Below the pieces are notes generated by a model. That model made no database searches, had not been told where the DNA came from, and saw nothing but the letters and a program-made list of their open reading frames with translations. From assembly GCA_001770855.1 (NCBI GenBank), contig MESE01000084.1:1-55022 (forward strand): 55,022 nt of DNA. The letters run 5' to 3'. The position numbers were made by a program, and so were the translations under genes. Shown here piece after piece: positions 7,628-16,798 of the stretch; within the stretch, counting starts at the first letter, position 1; the number at the start of each line of letters is the position of its first letter. Source of the DNA: Burkholderiales bacterium RIFCSPLOWO2_02_FULL_57_36 (GTDB taxonomy: Bacteria > Pseudomonadota > Gammaproteobacteria > Burkholderiales > Burkholderiaceae_D).

Positions 7628-8263
7628 TTACCTGAAAGACTTTTTATGGCCGGTCTTGATGTCAACCGTGTAGCGCACGCCTTTTTCGGTGATCGGCGTT
7701 TCGTCCGGCGGCTCATCGCCGGCCAGCGCGCCGGATACGACCGGCAAACCTTCTCCCTTGCGGATCAATTCGTCCGAACGCTCGTACACGTTGGGGCATC
7801 CGGTTTCCGCGATCAGTGCCTGCACAATCGGGATTTTCCATGCGTCGACGCCGGCTGCCTGGAATTCGCAGATCAGCCAGCCTTTCGGGCTGCCGGGCGT
7901 TCTATACCAATCGACCACCAGTCCCGGCAATCCGTCTTCTTCGCCCTTGATCAAATGGACCAGCGGACTTGCCGCCTTTGGCGATCGTTTCGTGACCGCT
8001 GTCTTGACGCGTCGCTTGATCAGCGCGTGGTCGATCGGCTCGTCCTCGTCAAAGCTCCAGACTCGCGCGCGGATCTGCGATTTCGGGCTGTACGCCGCGC
8101 GCGCCAGGAACTTGCCGGAAGACGAGCGCACGATGGCAGTCGCGCCGGATTTCATTCTTTCTTCCGGCTTGCCGTCGACCCGCTCCACTGCCGATGCGTA
8201 GATCCATGGCTGGCGTTCCAGCAGGCTCTTTTCCTTGCCTTGTTTGATCGTGATGATGAGCAT
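7628..8263 (-). pseudogene. Truncated class I rRNA methyltransferase (RlmI-like), N-terminal half
   Basis: The 211-residue product begins as a PUA domain (MLIITIKQGKEKSLLERQPWIYASAVERV) and continues through the RlmI-type linker ([15 protein letters not shown]...[13 protein letters not shown]). In full-length relatives of about 390-400 residues, the segment VDLKTGHKTGFYLDQR opens the SAM-binding Rossmann domain. Here the frame reads GHKKSFR and stops, so the whole methyltransferase domain is missing. RlmI methylates C1962 of 23S rRNA; this remnant could still bind RNA but should not be catalytic. The downstream VF530 gene follows immediately, so a deletion joining the two is likely. Confidence 0.8.
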
Positions 8264-8266
8264 GAT

Positions 8267-8707
8267 TTACCAGGTGATCCGTTGCTTTTTCTTGGTGTTG
8301 AACTGATGGTCGACGACCGCCCTGCTGGATGCGATCAATCCGCTCAACCCCAGCACCAATTGGGTCAATACATCGCCCGGCAGCAGCCAGATTCGCGCAT
8401 GCGGCGTTTCGACGCCGGTGGCGGCGGTAATGACCGGTGTCGCCCACTCCGCATCCGGCGTGACATCCAGCACGACATCGCCCTCGGACGTGGTGTGCAG
8501 GAAAATCTCGCCGCCATGTGCCAGCCGAAAGCAGATTCCGGCGCCGGCGGCGTTACCTTGTTTTACGTGGCGTTGCAGATCCCAGTTGTAATTGTCGATC
8601 CATGCTTCGACGTCATGCGTGTTCGTCAGGTGAATCCATGGCCGCTCGGCAATTTCTTCAGGAACATCCGGGTCGTGCGAGGTGTCGTTTGGCGGGTCGG
8701 TGATCAT
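8267..8707 (-). CDS. Hypothetical protein
   Basis: A 146-residue soluble protein of unknown function. It has no signal peptide and no membrane segment. Features are an acidic, Pro-rich start (MITDPPNDTSHDPDVPEE), the segment WIHLTNTHDVEAWIDNYNWDLQRH and a hydrophobic stretch near residues 108-125 (WLLPGDVLTQLVLGLSGLIASS). It ends three bases before the start of the rlmI-like gene, so the two form one transcription unit with the VF530 gene. It diverges from the DUF2237 gene at 8764 with only 56 bases between starts. Confidence 0.65.
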   Translation of the reverse strand: MITDPPNDTSHDPDVPEEIAERPWIHLTNTHDVEAWIDNYNWDLQRHVKQGNAAGAGICFRLAHGGEIFLHTTSEGDVVLDVTPDAEWATPVITAATGVETPHARIWLLPGDVLTQLVLGLSGLIASSRAVVDHQFNTKKKQRITW

Positions 8708-8763
8708 GCAGGCAGTTTACACGCTTCGTCACGCTCGCAGTAGCACCGCAGTATACTGGCGGC

Positions 8764-9156
8764 ATGAATATCCCGACACCTCCCGCCACCAACGTCCTGG
8801 GCGAACCGCTGGTTCCCTGCTCATTCGATCCGATTACCGGTTTCTTCCGGGACGGGTGCTGCAAGACCGGTGTCGATGATGTCGGCACGCACGTCATCTG
8901 CGCCGTGATGACCGGGGATTTCCTGGCGTTCAGCGCCAGCCGCGGCAACGATTTGAGCACCGCCATTCCCGAGTACGGATTTCCCGGATTGCAAGGCGGC
9001 GATCAATGGTGCCTGTGCGCGCTGCGGTGGAAAGAAGCGTACCTGGCCGGGGCGGCGCCCAAGGTAGTGCTGGAAAGCACTGACCATCATGCGCTGGACA
9101 TCATTCCGCTCGATATCCTGCGGCAATTCGCCTATATCAAATCCGACTTCGACTGA
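8764..9156 (+). CDS. DUF2237 family protein
   Basis: A 130-residue protein matching DUF2237 along its whole length: NVLGEPLVPCSFDPITGFFRDGCCKTG, DVGTHVICAVMTGDFLAFS, GNDLSTAIPEYGFPGLQGGDQWCLCALRWKEA and APKVVLESTDHHALDIIPLD. The family is widespread and short, with several conserved Cys residues; no activity has been established that I know of. It starts at an ATG 20 bases into the region after the divergent gene's start and is followed by a 359-base gap. Confidence 0.9.
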   Translation: MNIPTPPATNVLGEPLVPCSFDPITGFFRDGCCKTGVDDVGTHVICAVMTGDFLAFSASRGNDLSTAIPEYGFPGLQGGDQWCLCALRWKEAYLAGAAPKVVLESTDHHALDIIPLDILRQFAYIKSDFD

Positions 9157-9515
9157 TCTTTCAAGGTCCGGTCAAAGCCGCTCCGAACGCTTCACGACGA
9201 TTTTCGGCTTTTCATAGCATCAACGCTCAAGCCCGTACCGCACCCCGTTCTCGCCAGCCGGACAGTTACCTGGACCACCGCCACAGATAAAAAGCGTATC
9301 GGCATGGAACGCAGTACGCGCGACGGCTGTCGACAAATTTTATGCTTGCCTGCCGGTTTTCCGCCACATGAACCTGGCCGTTGGACCATGCGCCCGCACT
9401 TTCCCTGCATGACCACCGCTCGATGTCGACCGGGAACGAATATGCACGGCATATGTCTATTTTGTTGCACGCCTTGCCCCGCACCGGGCCGGCTCGACAA
9501 AATGGGAGGTGAACG
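9157..9515. other. Intergenic stretch without recognisable gene
   Basis: Frames on both strands here are short, lack ribosome-binding sites and give no familiar protein. I see no tRNA, terminator with T tract, or repeat. It ends in GGGAGGTGAACG, the ribosome-binding site of the next gene. Confidence 0.5.
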
Positions 9516-10088
9516 ATGTTTACCCGCTCCAGAACGGCGGCTTCCACAAGGCCGCGGCATGATTCGAGAGAGAAGGGTATTGCGACTTTGCGCTTGTATA
9601 ACGGCGCGGATTTTCCATTCGGCCGGATCTATGAAGAAGCCGTGCTGGGCGCCTACAAACCATCCAGCGGCTCGGACCCGGTCGTGATCACCGGCGGACC
9701 CGACGGCAAGCCGCCGCAGCAATTTTCGCTTTCCCCGAAAACCCGTTATGCGCGTCATCTCGGCACCTTGCCGAGCACCTTGCGCGCGCTCTTCGACGAT
9801 ACCGAGCCAGGCGGATTTTTCTTTGTCCGCGACCAGAAAATGCTGCGCTTCACGAACGACCAGGTGAAGTCGGCGGTATTTTCAAATCCGGTCTGGGTTG
9901 CCGAACAACTCAAGGGCTCGTCTCCCGCCTCGGTTGCGCCGCCGATTCCCAGCGGGGCGAAGATGGGGCGTCATTCGCTTTTTTCCGATGCGGCCGGTGA
10001 CGTATCCGCGATCCTGGTTGCGGAAGTGACGCTGCCGATGTTCGATAGCGAGGCCGAACAAGCCGGAAAAAACCGGCCTGGCGCCTGA
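9516..10088 (+). CDS. Hypothetical protein
   Basis: A 190-residue protein of unknown family. The start has a good GGGAGG site seven bases upstream. The first 20 residues are basic and Ser/Thr/Arg-rich (MFTRSRTAASTRPRHDSREKG), the middle has VVITGGPDGKPPQQFSLSPKTRYARHLG and FFFVRDQKMLRFTNDQV, and the end is acidic. No membrane segment or catalytic motif is visible. The gene converges on the zinc-ribbon membrane protein gene with 29 bases between them. Confidence 0.6.
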   Translation: MFTRSRTAASTRPRHDSREKGIATLRLYNGADFPFGRIYEEAVLGAYKPSSGSDPVVITGGPDGKPPQQFSLSPKTRYARHLGTLPSTLRALFDDTEPGGFFFVRDQKMLRFTNDQVKSAVFSNPVWVAEQLKGSSPASVAPPIPSGAKMGRHSLFSDAAGDVSAILVAEVTLPMFDSEAEQAGKNRPGA

Positions 10089-10117
10089 TTCCAAGAAACA
10101 CGGTTTTTGCCAACACG

Positions 10118-11173
10118 CTAGACGGCAGCTTTCGTCCGGGCGCCGGCGACAGTTCCGCACGCATGGCAGAATTTCGCGAAAGAACCTTTTCGCGCGTCGC
10201 ATTTCACGCAATGGTCATGCAGGCCGATGCCGCAATGCGGGCAAAAGTCGTTGGCCGGGTCTTTTAAATCGACCGAGCGTTCGCAACCGGGGCACACGCT
10301 TTTGGCCAGCCGCGCCAGCGCAACGTCATAGCTGAGTTCTTCACGGCGCTCCAGATCAGGCTTTTGTTCGGCGAGTTTTTGCCGCTCCAGATAGCGGTTC
10401 AGCGACACGATTGCCTGCCGCCCCACCAGTATGGTGATCACGATACCCACCGCATAGCGTACATACCCTCCGTAGCTCGGCAGGTAAGGAACCAGTTCGA
10501 CGAAGAAGGCGAACAGTGCAAAGAAGATGAAGCCCCATACGAACGGCCAGTAAGTACCCTTTCTTTTTTTCGCAAACAGCCATCCGGCAATCACCAGCAA
10601 CGGCAATGTCAATGCCAGGCGGTAGAGAAATACTCTCAGATCCTGGCTGCGCTGTGCGGTACGCAATTCGGTTTCCGCGGCTTGCTCCAGTTCACGCAAC
10701 TGCGCTTGGGCGCGTGCCTGCGTCTGGCGTGCATCCAGCGCCGCCTGCTGTTGCGCCTGGACATGCGAGAGCGTCTGCCGCTCGGTCGTCTTGAGCGCAT
10801 CCAATGCCTTGGTACGCGATATCAACTCGGGGTCCTGATCGCTGCGAGCAGTGGCATGCCGGGTGGCGAGCCAGTTGTTGAAACTTTCACGCGCCGACCT
10901 GTAATCGGACTGCGCCACGCGTGCCTTGAGTTCCGTCTGGTCGAGTGCCTCCTGCGCGTCCTTTCCCGCATTCTGCGCAGCTTTGGCGGTATCGCGCGCC
11001 TGCTGGGCGAGCCTCTGGTCGATAAAATCATCCAGTGAATAATTGCGCTCGACCTTCGGCAGATTTTCCACGATCGTGCCGCCCAGACCGATCAGGAAAC
11101 TTGCAAACACAAAGGCCACCAGCCACAAACCACGGTGGAACCATTTTTCAGACAGCCTTAACGATCTGCTCAT
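10118..11173 (-). CDS. Membrane protein with coiled coil and C-terminal double zinc ribbon
   Basis: A 351-residue protein. A first membrane helix (about residues 14-33) is followed by a long Ala/Gln/Arg-rich coiled coil (about 45-175), then three more hydrophobic segments (about 182-200, 208-227 and 235-255). The C-terminal cytoplasmic tail carries CPGC, CPHC, CVKC and CHAC pairs, enough for two zinc ribbons. The topology would place the coiled coil in the periplasm. Similar proteins are annotated only as zinc-ribbon domain proteins; the role is unknown. The last ribbon ends a few residues before the C-terminus, so it is complete. Confidence 0.7.
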   Translation of the reverse strand: MSRSLRLSEKWFHRGLWLVAFVFASFLIGLGGTIVENLPKVERNYSLDDFIDQRLAQQARDTAKAAQNAGKDAQEALDQTELKARVAQSDYRSARESFNNWLATRHATARSDQDPELISRTKALDALKTTERQTLSHVQAQQQAALDARQTQARAQAQLRELEQAAETELRTAQRSQDLRVFLYRLALTLPLLVIAGWLFAKKRKGTYWPFVWGFIFFALFAFFVELVPYLPSYGGYVRYAVGIVITILVGRQAIVSLNRYLERQKLAEQKPDLERREELSYDVALARLAKSVCPGCERSVDLKDPANDFCPHCGIGLHDHCVKCDARKGSFAKFCHACGTVAGARTKAAV

Positions 11174-11321
11174 CGGGTATCTTTCTATTGAGATCTACGT
11201 TAGTGAATGACAGCAAAGCAAATTGATGCTTTTGACCCCACCCCTGCTGCATAGGTCAGAGATAGCGCGATTGCGGATACCGGGTGGATTTCTGCCGACC
11301 GGCATCCGCACACCGATTCGC

Positions 11322-11753
11322 CTATCCCGAAATATGCATATCAAAACGCGCGCCATTGGAGAAAGTACAGACGCCGCTTCCCAGCAAGGCATTCGTCATC
11401 GTGTACTCGCATTTGATGTAGCCTCCCTGGTTGCCAGCGGCATTCGCTGTTCCCCTCGACGAACCCGGCGCCCTGGTGGCTTCACCTGAATAGGTTTCGC
11501 TGCCGGCCATCAGCGAGAATATTCCATGGCCGCGCTCCGGTCGGCTGATCGTGCCGGAGAGCCGGCCGATGGCCGCGGCGGTCTCATTGACCGGGTACAG
11601 GCGCGCAGTCAATACCGGCAACTGAACCGGCACTGCGACAGGTGCGCTGGAGTGCGGCGTATTCGGCGCCGGATATTGAATCGGAACGACATAGCATCCG
11701 GTCAGGCCGGCACACAACGAAGTAATCAATGCAGTTTTTTTCAAGCTAATCAT
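11322..11753 (-). CDS. Small lipoprotein
   Basis: A 143-residue protein starting MISLKKTALITSLCAGLTGC, a typical lipoprotein signal with the lipobox LTGC at about residue 20. The mature part begins with a Pro-rich linker and continues with GRLSGTISRPERGHGIFSLMAGSETYSGEATR and a C-terminal CEYTM...GSGVCTFSNGARFDMHISG, probably one disulphide. The start at 11753 was chosen for its GGGGAG site and the signal peptide; an upstream ATG at 11813 gives an implausible N-terminus. Function unknown; expected at the inner or outer membrane. Confidence 0.75.
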   Translation of the reverse strand: MISLKKTALITSLCAGLTGCYVVPIQYPAPNTPHSSAPVAVPVQLPVLTARLYPVNETAAAIGRLSGTISRPERGHGIFSLMAGSETYSGEATRAPGSSRGTANAAGNQGGYIKCEYTMTNALLGSGVCTFSNGARFDMHISG

Positions 11754-11874
11754 GATGTTTTTCTCCCCTTGGTTAAAGTTAAGGTGAGTACATTGTGATT
11801 GCCATCTATTCAAAAAGCATCGATTTAGTATGCCAGTCCTGTAATGTTATTCCATAAGTACCAGAATATGATAC

Positions 11875-13845
11875 TTACTTAGTCTCCAGCAAACCTTCGA
11901 CCCGCTGATACAGCAACGCAGGCTGCGCCTGGCCGGCCGGCACTGCCGTGCCGACGTTGAGCCCGACACGGCTCAGCAGTCCGCGGCGGAACGGCCTGAC
12001 CATCGCAACCTGCGTGCCGTTGACTTGCTCGATGCGGCTGAAGTATGACCCCCAAAGATTGGTCAACGCCATCGGAATCACCGGCGGCGTCACGCCGTCT
12101 TGCTGCGCACGCTCCAGGATTTTCATGATGCCGCCCTTGAACGGCTGCAGCTTGCCGTCGCGGGTGATCGCGCCTTCGGGAAATATCGCGAGCAGATCGC
12201 CGTTTTTCAACACTTGCGCGGCGCGCTCGAAGGCTTGCTCGTACGCTTCCGGGTCTTCACTGCGCGGCGCAACCGGGATGGCTTTCGCAAGCCGGAACAA
12301 GGTGCCCAACACCGGGATTTTGAAGATGCGGTGATCCATCACGAAGTAGATCGGCCGCGGGCTGGCCGCCTTCATCAGGATCGCATCGACAAAGCTGACG
12401 TGGTTGCACACCAGGACCGCCGGCCCTTCCAGCGGAATGTTTTCGTCGCCGCTGACCTTGAAGCGGTACATGAAGTGCGACATCACCCACGCGACGAAGC
12501 GCAGCAGATACTCGGGGACCAGCAGGAAAATGTAAGCTGCCACCACCGCATTGGCCAGACCCACGCACAGGAAAATCTGCGGGATGGTCATACCCAGTTT
12601 CAGCAGGATGCCGGCGATCACCGAACTGGCGACCATGAACAAGGCATTGAGAATGTTGTTGGCGGCGATGATGCGCGCACGGTGAGTCGGCTGCGAACGC
12701 AGCTGGATCAACGCATACATCGGCACGCTATACAATCCGGCCGACATGCTCAGCAACGCCAGGTCGGCCATCACGCGCCAATGCTGGGGCACTGCCACAA
12801 ACTCGCTTAGCGTCAACAGCGCGGAAGGCGGCAGATCGCGCGATGCAAAATACAGATCGATGCCGAAAATGCTCATGCCGATCGCACCCAGCGGCACCAG
12901 CCCGATTTCGACATGGCGGCGGCCGAGGGTTTCGCACAATAGCGAACCGGTCCCGATGCCGATCGAGAACACCACCAGCAGCAGCGACGCCACCTGCTCG
13001 TTGCCATGCAATACTTCCATCGCAAAGCTGGGGAACTGGCTGAGAAAAACCGCCCCGAAGAACCACATCCAGCTGATTCCGAGCAGCGAGCGGAACACCA
13101 CCAGGTTCTGGTGCGCCATCTTCAGGTTGCGCCAGGTTTCGCTGACCGGGTTCCAGTTGATTTTCAGTCCCGGATCGGTGGCCGGCGCGAGCGGAATGAA
13201 CTGCGCCACTGCGCGGCCGGCCAGCGCGATCACGATGCATGCCACCAAGACTTGAATCCGGCCAATTTCCGGGACCGCGATCAGCAAGCCGCCGATAACG
13301 TTGCCCAGCAAGATGGCAACGAAAGTTCCCATCTCCACCATTCCGTTGCCGCCGGTCAGTTCACGCTCATTCAGCGCTTGCGGCAGGTAGGCGAATTTGA
13401 CCGGACCGAATACCGTCGATTGCAGACCCATCAGGAAAATGCAGGCCAGCAGCACCGGCACATTGCCTGACATGAAACCGAAGGCTGCAATTGCCATGAT
13501 CGCGATTTCGAGATCCTTCAAGAACCGGATGATCGCGGTCTTCTCGAATTTATCGGCAATCTGCCCGCTGGTCGCCGAAAACAACAGGAACGGCAGGATG
13601 AACAGGGCGCCGATCACCAGGCCCGCCATTGCCGGCGGCATCCAGCTTACCTGGAGCTGATAGGTGACCATCACCGTGAACGCAAACTTGAACAGGTTGT
13701 CGTTGGCGGCCCCGGAAAACTGGGTCCAGAAAAATGGGGCGAAGCGGCGTTGCTTCAGCAGCGCGAACTGATTGGGATGCGCGGCGTGAACAACATCGTG
13801 CTGCGCCGCAGCGTCGGTTTGCTTGCCCACCGTTGATTGGTCCAT
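11875..13845 (-). CDS. LplT-like MFS transporter fused to PlsC-like acyltransferase
   Basis: A 656-residue fusion. Residues of about 30-430 are a 12-helix major facilitator domain resembling the lysophospholipid transporter LplT (NDNLFKFAFTVMVTY, GPVKFAYLPQAL). Residues of about 455-640 are a 1-acylglycerol-3-phosphate acyltransferase-type domain with NHVSFVDAI near 480 (HX4D catalytic motif) and FPEGAITRDG near 556. In Enterobacteria LplT and Aas are separate genes; the Aas ligase domain is absent here. The role is probably import and re-acylation of lysophospholipids in the inner membrane. Two upstream genes on the other strand do not help define it. Confidence 0.85.
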   Translation of the reverse strand: MDQSTVGKQTDAAAQHDVVHAAHPNQFALLKQRRFAPFFWTQFSGAANDNLFKFAFTVMVTYQLQVSWMPPAMAGLVIGALFILPFLLFSATSGQIADKFEKTAIIRFLKDLEIAIMAIAAFGFMSGNVPVLLACIFLMGLQSTVFGPVKFAYLPQALNERELTGGNGMVEMGTFVAILLGNVIGGLLIAVPEIGRIQVLVACIVIALAGRAVAQFIPLAPATDPGLKINWNPVSETWRNLKMAHQNLVVFRSLLGISWMWFFGAVFLSQFPSFAMEVLHGNEQVASLLLVVFSIGIGTGSLLCETLGRRHVEIGLVPLGAIGMSIFGIDLYFASRDLPPSALLTLSEFVAVPQHWRVMADLALLSMSAGLYSVPMYALIQLRSQPTHRARIIAANNILNALFMVASSVIAGILLKLGMTIPQIFLCVGLANAVVAAYIFLLVPEYLLRFVAWVMSHFMYRFKVSGDENIPLEGPAVLVCNHVSFVDAILMKAASPRPIYFVMDHRIFKIPVLGTLFRLAKAIPVAPRSEDPEAYEQAFERAAQVLKNGDLLAIFPEGAITRDGKLQPFKGGIMKILERAQQDGVTPPVIPMALTNLWGSYFSRIEQVNGTQVAMVRPFRRGLLSRVGLNVGTAVPAGQAQPALLYQRVEGLLETK

Positions 13846-13959
13846 CGTTTGCCTCGGATAAAAAAGTAGCGACTAATATACCGCCCGAACACCATCGTGA
13901 AAAGAAATTATGTACTATCGTTGTCGCACGCTACCGAAGGTAGCAAGGATTGATACTCG

Positions 13960-14691
13960 ATGACCACAACCGCCAATCTTATTTCGGTACTCAAGGAAGA
14001 ACTCAAGTCAGCGCACATGACCTATGCCGACCTGGCGCAAAAGCTCGGCATGGCGGAGTCGAGCGTCAAGCGCATGCTGGCGAAAGGGGATATGCCGTTG
14101 TCGCGCATCGACGCCATCTGCGGTGCGCTGAAGATGGACTTTGCCGAGCTGGCGCAACGCGTCGCGGATTCGCAACCCTTGCTGGCGGAATTGACCCTTA
14201 CGCAGGAAAAGGCAGTGGTAGCCGACAAGAAGCTGCTGCTGGTGGCGATCTGCGTGTTGAGCCAATGGACGCTGGAACAGATCACGTCGAATTACCGGCT
14301 GGACGAACCGGAGGGCATCAAGTACCTGGCGCAGTTGGACCGGATCGGCATCATCGAGCTGCGTCCGCTCAACCGTTACCGGCTCAAGTTGGCGAAGGCA
14401 TTTCGCTGGCGGCCGCATGGCCCGGTGATGAATTTTTTCCGCGAGAATGCGCTGCAGGATTATTTTTCCGGCGGCTTTGACAAAGATGATGAGTCGCTGG
14501 TGCTGGTGCATGGCTCGATCAGCAAAAGCCTCGCGCCCGCGTTTGTCGAGCGGCTCCAGCGCGTCGCTCAGGATTTCGCGCAACAGCATCAGGCAGACCA
14601 GAAACTGGCGGATCAGCACCGGGAAGGTTATACCTTGCTGCTGGCGATGCGATCGTGGGAGTTTGAAGTGTTTACGCGCTTCAGGCGATAA
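13960..14691 (+). CDS. XRE-family transcriptional regulator
   Basis: A 243-residue protein with a Cro/CI-type helix-turn-helix at residues 8-62 (MTYADLAQKLGMAESSVKRMLAKGDMPLSRIDAICGAL). The following 180 residues form an uncharacterised helical domain that is typical of a betaproteobacterial and Pseudomonas XRE group. There is no peptidase or cupin motif. The gene is divergent from the LplT-PlsC fusion with 114 bases between the starts, so that gene is one possible target. Ligand unknown. Confidence 0.85.
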   Translation: MTTTANLISVLKEELKSAHMTYADLAQKLGMAESSVKRMLAKGDMPLSRIDAICGALKMDFAELAQRVADSQPLLAELTLTQEKAVVADKKLLLVAICVLSQWTLEQITSNYRLDEPEGIKYLAQLDRIGIIELRPLNRYRLKLAKAFRWRPHGPVMNFFRENALQDYFSGGFDKDDESLVLVHGSISKSLAPAFVERLQRVAQDFAQQHQADQKLADQHREGYTLLLAMRSWEFEVFTRFRR

Positions 14692-14766
14692 GCGCGTTCC
14701 GCAAAACGCACTGTCATTCACAGGAGCAACGGGACGAGGAGTCCAGAATGTGTTCGGTATCTGAAA

Positions 14767-14802
14767 GGTTTGAGATTCCTCATTTCATTCGGAATGACGG
14801 GC
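14767..14802. repeat. Copy of a dispersed TTTGAGATTCCTC...CGGAATGAC repeat
   Basis: GTTTGAGATTCCTC followed after a short spacer by CGGAATGACGG. The same pair of blocks recurs at 38457-38498 and, inverted, at 38558-38589. The element lies between the convergent XRE and TetR genes, a common place for such repeats. Confidence 0.7.
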
Positions 14803-14838
14803 CTTGGATGACGGGCTTATCGTATGCCACCCATGCAA

Positions 14839-15417
14839 TCATGAAACCGCCGCATCGAATAGGCTGGTTATCTCAGCCACCACATCGACGATCGGCTGCG
14901 AACTGTGTTCCACCTTGGTCATGATCAACGCGCCCTGAAAACTGATGACCGCCATTGAAGCAAGGCTGTTTGCGCGCTGTTCCGATACGCCGGCCGCCGT
15001 CAATTTTCCCTGATAAATATTCTTCCATGACGCGAACGCGCTTCGCCCGGCTTGCGCCACCGGTTCGCTCGTTGCAGACAATTCCAGCAAAGTGGTGGTG
15101 ATCGGACAGCCATCCTGATATTCCGACTTGGCGAGCCAGCCGCGCAGCAAGGTCCCGTACGCGCTCACCATATCGGACGGCGTTGAGTATGTTTCAGATA
15201 ATTCAGCCAGGGTTTTGGCGACCAACCCCGATGCGTAATGGATCGTCTCAATCGCGATCTGCTCCTTGCCTTCCGGGAAGTAGTGATAGACCGAACCTTT
15301 CGGCGCGCCGCTCAGGGCCACGATGTCATTCATGCCGGTGGCGGCATATCCGTTGCGCCTGAACAGCAACGCCGCCGCACGCACGATCTTGTCGCGATGT
15401 TTAGGGGCGGCGGACAA
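14839..15417 (-). CDS. TetR-family transcriptional regulator
   Basis: A 192-residue repressor. The N-terminal helix-turn-helix is RDKIVRAAALLFRRNGYAATGMNDIVALSGAPKGSVYHYFPEGKEQI (residues 8-55). The C-terminal half resembles LmrA/YxaF-type proteins (YGTLLRGWLAKSEYQDGCPITTTLLEL). A TAGAC-N2-GTCTA dyad sits 53 bases upstream of the start, between this gene and the divergent thioesterase gene, and is the likely operator for both. The inducer is unknown but a small hydrophobic acyl or aromatic compound would fit the neighbour. Confidence 0.88.
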   Translation of the reverse strand: MSAAPKHRDKIVRAAALLFRRNGYAATGMNDIVALSGAPKGSVYHYFPEGKEQIAIETIHYASGLVAKTLAELSETYSTPSDMVSAYGTLLRGWLAKSEYQDGCPITTTLLELSATSEPVAQAGRSAFASWKNIYQGKLTAAGVSEQRANSLASMAVISFQGALIMTKVEHSSQPIVDVVAEITSLFDAAVS

Positions 15418-15470
15418 AGGGTGCTCCTGATCGGATCGATTCTCTGCTTGTCATATCGGCATATATTATA

Positions 15471-15482
15471 TAGACTGGTCTA
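15471..15482. promoter_or_regulatory. TAGAC-TG-GTCTA dyad, probable TetR operator
   Basis: A 12-base inverted repeat with a two-base centre lies between the divergent TetR and thioesterase genes, next to a TATATTATATAG stretch that can supply a -10 element. LmrA-type repressors recognise TAGACC-like half sites. A third half-site (TTAGAC) follows at about 15489. Confidence 0.65.
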
Positions 15483-15539
15483 AATGAATTAGACATTGGA
15501 TCAGCTGATCTCGATAGTATTCCATTGAAAGGCAACATC

Positions 15540-15968
15540 GTGCCACAAGATGAAACGCAAGTAAAAGATATCCCATCCGGCTTTGCCAGGCATTTTCGCC
15601 AAAGTCCTGTTACGGATGCATGGGAACCGCTTTATTCGAAACAGTCGGACGCGAAGGTCGTGCTGGGTCTGCGTATCAGGGAATGCCACACCAACGCGCG
15701 CGGACTTGCGCATGGCGGCTTGATTTACGCTCTGGCGGACAATGCGATGGGGCTTTCATGCGCCAGCCAATTCTCGACACCGCACGGTCTTTTGACGGTG
15801 AATCTGTCGATCGATTTCATGGGCGTCGCGAAAATCGGCGACTGGCTGGAGTTCGATACGGTGTTCACCAAGGTCGGAGCGACCTTGTGTTTTGCGCAGG
15901 CTTACATCACCGCCGACGGCGTTGCATGCGCGAAGGCGAGTGCAACATTTCGCGCGATGGCCAAATGA
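15540..15968 (+). CDS. PaaI-type hotdog thioesterase
   Basis: A 142-residue hotdog-fold protein expected to hydrolyse acyl- or aryl-CoA thioesters. The family motif is HTNARGLAHGGLIYALADNAMGLSC (HGG with following Asp), followed by LLTVNLSIDFMGVAKIGDWLEF. I chose the GTG at 15540, which has AAAGG seven bases upstream; a TTG at 15525 in the same frame is possible. It is divergent from the TetR gene across the operator dyad and is probably its target. Confidence 0.85.
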   Translation: MPQDETQVKDIPSGFARHFRQSPVTDAWEPLYSKQSDAKVVLGLRIRECHTNARGLAHGGLIYALADNAMGLSCASQFSTPHGLLTVNLSIDFMGVAKIGDWLEFDTVFTKVGATLCFAQAYITADGVACAKASATFRAMAK

Positions 15969-16123
15969 ATTGAAACGGCTCACTAATTCCCATGCCATCG
16001 CGAGTGGGATAAAGCATCCAGGTCGTCGCGAACAACGCCGTCGGCCGAAATTTTTTCTGCGCTCGAAGTGACCCCGTTATATCAACCGAATTCCCGACAA
16101 CCTTTTCAAGCAAGGCCCGTCCA

Positions 16124-16543
16124 ATGAACGCTCTACCCAACGCACTTGAGTATCTGCAAAACATCAGCCGCACTTCCTTGTTCAACGAATGGACCGGACT
16201 GGAAGTGACGCGTGCCGCAAACGGCGAGGTCGAACTCCGCCTGCCGTGGAAAGAAGAACTGGGACAGTATTCCGGCTTTCTGCACGCCGGCCTCATCGGC
16301 ACGCTGATCGACACGGTCTGCGGCTTCACCGCGGCCGCCGCGACCGGCAAGCGCCTGCTGGCTTCGCATTATTCGGTCAACTGCCTGTCGCCGGCAATTG
16401 GCGATGTGTTTCTCGCGCGCGGAAAAGTCGTCAAGGCAGGCAAGCGACAGATCTTCACGACCGCTGAAGTATTCGCAGAAAAGGATGGCGTGCGAAAACT
16501 GGTGGCGACCGGTGAGACCATTTTGATGACTGCAGTGGAGTAG
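16124..16543 (+). CDS. PaaI-family hotdog thioesterase
   Basis: A 139-residue hotdog protein, the second in tandem. It has FLHAGLIGTLIDTVCGFTAAAAT in place of the usual HGG motif (HAG, with Asp six residues later) and SVNCLSPAIGDVFLARGKVVKAGKRQ. The substrate is unknown; members act on short or aromatic acyl-CoA. It lies 155 bases after the first thioesterase, on the same strand, and may share its regulation. The two proteins are not close copies of each other. Confidence 0.85.
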   Translation: MNALPNALEYLQNISRTSLFNEWTGLEVTRAANGEVELRLPWKEELGQYSGFLHAGLIGTLIDTVCGFTAAAATGKRLLASHYSVNCLSPAIGDVFLARGKVVKAGKRQIFTTAEVFAEKDGVRKLVATGETILMTAVE

Positions 16544-16798
16544 CGCGCAAGCCGACGCCCGCTTTCGAGCATGCTTCGGTTTTCAATGTGCCCCACCAGT
16601 CCCGGCACGCCGTCAACAGTGTTTCACAACCTATGCCCGGCTGGATTCATTTCATTGCGTTAGACCCTCTTGGCACATTGACATTGCCCAGCGCAGTCCC
16701 GTTCGTACCGATAAAAAAATCTCGGGAACTCGTTTTGTTTCGGCAAAGTTGAATATACTTCTTGCGACACACCACTCAAGAACCAGCTCTCGCCCATC

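Noticed and set aside
7562..8743. Plus-strand open frame of 393 codons
   Set aside because: It is antisense to the rlmI-like and neighbouring genes, rich in Arg/Gln/His as such shadows are, and matches no family.
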